A stretch of DNA of 7,661 nt, from the NCBI GenBank assembly GCA_945788155.1, contig CALZKX010000008.1, forward strand, positions 1 through 7,661, in the 5' to 3' direction. The notes beneath the pieces were generated by a model. That model was not told where the DNA came from. It saw nothing but the letters and a program-made list of their open reading frames with translations, and did no database searches. The translations under genes and the position numbers were made by a program. This document shows, piece by piece, positions 6,184-7,661 of the stretch (the first letter of the stretch is position 1; every line of letters starts with the position of its first letter). Source of the stretch: an uncultured Flavobacteriaceae bacterium (GTDB lineage: Bacteria > Bacteroidota > Bacteroidia > Flavobacteriales > Flavobacteriaceae).

Positions 6184-6216
6184 AGTAGCACCGTGACTTT
6201 GAGTCACGGTGTCACT
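6184..6216. repeat. REP-like palindrome, copy 3 (5' side of transposase)
   Basis: Arm AGTAGCACCGTGACT (6184-6198), loop TTG, arm AGTCACGGTGTCACT (6202-6216). The inner ten pairs are perfect; two mismatches precede the three base-proximal pairs. It fills most of the 49-bp gap between the molybdoenzyme stop codon (three bases away) and the transposase ATG (13 bases away). In the transcript it would be a strong hairpin able to affect the molybdoenzyme mRNA 3' end and translation of the transposase. Confidence 0.82.
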
Positions 6217-6219
6217 TTT

Positions 6220-7661
6220 TTAGTCAATGTAATAACATCCTCCTTCGGATTTATCTGGTGTAAAGGCTCTGTTAAACCAAAGCGGTCTTCTTTCACCATT
6301 TGGTCCTGGAGCTGGACGTGACATGGCCAACCATTCCTTATAAATTTCATGGGATTTATTAGTATCCACATAAATATCACCATATTTTTCATCTTTTCCA
6401 GGCACTTCAATTCTAACACGTTGATGCCAGCAATGCATGCCGCTAATAGGATCTGGATGAACTGCATGTGTGATATTTTGATGCACGCCTCCATCTTTCC
6501 AGAAGATACGTTTAGAATCGGAATCATGGGAATCGAAAGGTTTAATACCAGAAATGGTATTCATTTTCCAACCACCTTTTCCGTCACCTTCAATATTTAC
6601 GGTATTGGTTGCCCAACGATTACCTATTTTATCCTGTGGTCGTCTCCAACGTCCAATGTGGTGGGAACAAGCAACCACTCCAGGTTTCATACTTTGGGTT
6701 ACCCAAACCTTATCGATAAAATAACCAATATCGGTATTCATTTTCACTAAATCACCTGTTTTGAATCCCCATTTTACAGCATCATCCGGATGCATCCAAA
6801 TTGGGTTTCTGTTGGAAATTTCTACCAGCCACTTTGCATTACCGGAACGTGTGTGAATCAAGGTTGGCAATCTAAATGTTGGAACCAATACATATTCACC
6901 TTTGGATTTATCTAAAACGTCACTATGAATATGACTTTTTATATAAGTTGGTGTAGCATATTCAGGCCATTTCCAATCGACCATAGTTTGCGAAAAGAAT
7001 TCGTTTTTACGCGATGGCGTTGGGAATCCAACCATTGCCTTACCTTTGATCATGACTCCAATTGGCTTACCATCTTTTGTAATAACATCAGTTTCTGGAT
7101 CTACTTTTGAGCCTTTTATTTGTTCTTCGGAAAGTTCATTTTCATTGACTTTGTATGATTCGCCTTCTTCAATAGCAAAAGCACCATATTTCTTCATGTA
7201 CTCCAATTCGGCAAACTGCCCTGTAAATCCATCAGCTTTTGCTGCTTCTGTTAAACCTTCAACTCGTTCGAAAATATATTGATAGTATTCATCAATTGTA
7301 ATTTTTTCTCCTGGTCTATAAGGGGATTCAAAATGTTTGCGAATTCCCATGCTTCCATCTGGATCTATGCGCCAAGATAATTCAATCCAAAACTCATCTT
7401 CTTCCCATACTTCTCCTGGATTTGCTTGGTATGTATATTCCACAGGGTTTCCATTTCTTCGAGCAGCTTCTCTTAATACTGGTTGACGAAAAGCTATCCA
7501 AGTTCCACCATGGGTTGCATAGCTATTCAAATCATGACGCTCTGATGCCAATCCCATAGGCAACACAAAATCGGCATAAAATGCTGTCTCATTCCAAGTT
7601 GGCGTTAAGGCTGCATGCAAACCGAATTTTGTTTCATCTGCAAGTGTTTCCATCCAGGTAA
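6220..7661 (-). CDS. Molybdopterin oxidoreductase, SoeA-like sulfite dehydrogenase subunit (C-terminal part)
   Basis: This is the C-terminal 480 or so residues of a DMSO-reductase-superfamily catalytic subunit. The reading frame runs unbroken through the window edge, and a full protein of this type is roughly twice as long. Counting from the internal Met at 7653, residues about 10-60 (WNETAFYADFVLPMGLASER, then THGGTWIAFRQPV) are late catalytic-domain sequence around the cofactor. Residues about 255-350 are the molydopterin-dinucleotide-binding domain, with HTRSGNAKWLVEISNRNP, MHPDDAVKWGFKTGDLV and KPGVVACSHHIGRWRRP. These strings most resemble SoeA, the quinone-linked cytoplasmic sulfite dehydrogenase subunit, within the Psr/Phs/Soe group. 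Iron-sulfur and twin-arginine regions would be N-terminal and out of view, so location cannot be judged. Neighbouring dioxygenase and SulP genes support a sulfur role. No SoeB- or SoeC-like gene follows. Superfamily is firm; the sulfite assignment is moderate. Confidence 0.85.
   Translation of the reverse strand, partial: TWMETLADETKFGLHAALTPTWNETAFYADFVLPMGLASERHDLNSYATHGGTWIAFRQPVLREAARRNGNPVEYTYQANPGEVWEEDEFWIELSWRIDPDGSMGIRKHFESPYRPGEKITIDEYYQYIFERVEGLTEAAKADGFTGQFAELEYMKKYGAFAIEEGESYKVNENELSEEQIKGSKVDPETDVITKDGKPIGVMIKGKAMVGFPTPSRKNEFFSQTMVDWKWPEYATPTYIKSHIHSDVLDKSKGEYVLVPTFRLPTLIHTRSGNAKWLVEISNRNPIWMHPDDAVKWGFKTGDLVKMNTDIGYFIDKVWVTQSMKPGVVACSHHIGRWRRPQDKIGNRWATNTVNIEGDGKGGWKMNTISGIKPFDSHDSDSKRIFWKDGGVHQNITHAVHPDPISGMHCWHQRVRIEVPGKDEKYGDIYVDTNKSHEIYKEWLAMSRPAPGPNGERRPLWFNRAFTPDKSEGGCYYID

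Larger units (their letters stand above)
5474..6216 (-). mobile_element. RAYT/REP unit: transposase gene with flanking palindromes
   Basis: A Y1-type transposase gene is bracketed by copies of one palindrome, at 6184-6216 on its 5' side and 5486-5518 (plus an outer inverted pair) on its 3' side. A third copy lies inside the gene. Hairpins near both ends fit the IS200/IS605 superfamily and the REP-RAYT arrangement, where the protein acts on single-stranded palindromes. No long terminal inverted repeats or target-site duplication were seen, as expected for this class. The boundaries given are the outermost repeat bases and are approximate. RAYTs are often domesticated single-copy genes, so present-day mobility is uncertain. 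Confidence 0.65.

Noticed and set aside
6171..6191. Upstream GTG start extending the transposase by seven residues
   Set aside because: The GTG lies inside the flanking palindrome and the added residues show no family similarity. The ATG at 6168-6170 begins the conserved MQFEKGYLYHIYNQ stretch.
5486..6216. CRISPR-like array, because one repeat occurs three times
   Set aside because: The copies are palindromes at irregular distances of over 200 bp, one lies inside a coding sequence, and no cas gene is present.
6349..6750. Plus-strand open frame of 133 codons opposite the molybdoenzyme gene
   Set aside because: It is antisense to the conserved cofactor-binding domain, and its translation shows no recognisable motif.

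Overview
The window looks like chromosomal DNA of a Bacteroidota bacterium, most likely a marine-type member of the Flavobacteriaceae. The DNA is AT-rich, Shine-Dalgarno signals are weak, one promoter fits the Bacteroidota -7 consensus TAnnTTTG, and the protein families are ones I associate with flavobacteria. This placement is inference; no marker gene is present.

All five protein genes lie on the minus strand, so transcription runs from high to low coordinates. In that order they are: the C-terminal half of a large molybdopterin oxidoreductase, closest to the sulfite dehydrogenase SoeA type (6220-7661, cut by the window edge); a small REP-associated tyrosine transposase (RAYT) framed by palindromes (element about 5474-6216); two different SulP anion permeases with STAS domains (3734-5446 and 1935-3659); and a three-domain persulfide dioxygenase-rhodanese of CstB-like layout (413-1834). 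A minus-strand terminator-like hairpin follows at 207-253. The last 400 bases hold only small hairpins and probable dispersed repeats.

Read together, the metabolic genes suggest a sulfur-oxidation module. The dioxygenase-rhodanese would turn sulfane sulfur into sulfite or thiosulfate, the molybdoenzyme would oxidise sulfite to sulfate, and the SulP proteins would move sulfate or sulfite across the inner membrane. The domains are well supported; the shared pathway is inferred from gene neighbourhood.

Two observations stand out. First, nearly identical 16-bp dyads (TGTAAC-N4-GTTACA type) lie upstream of the dioxygenase gene and the nearer sulP gene. Each is centred 32-33 bp upstream of a -7-like box, the geometry of a class II CRP/FNR-type activator. 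Second, the RAYT gene carries one of its own flanking palindromes inside its coding sequence, 33 bp and in frame. I saw no defence system, CRISPR array, tRNA or rRNA.
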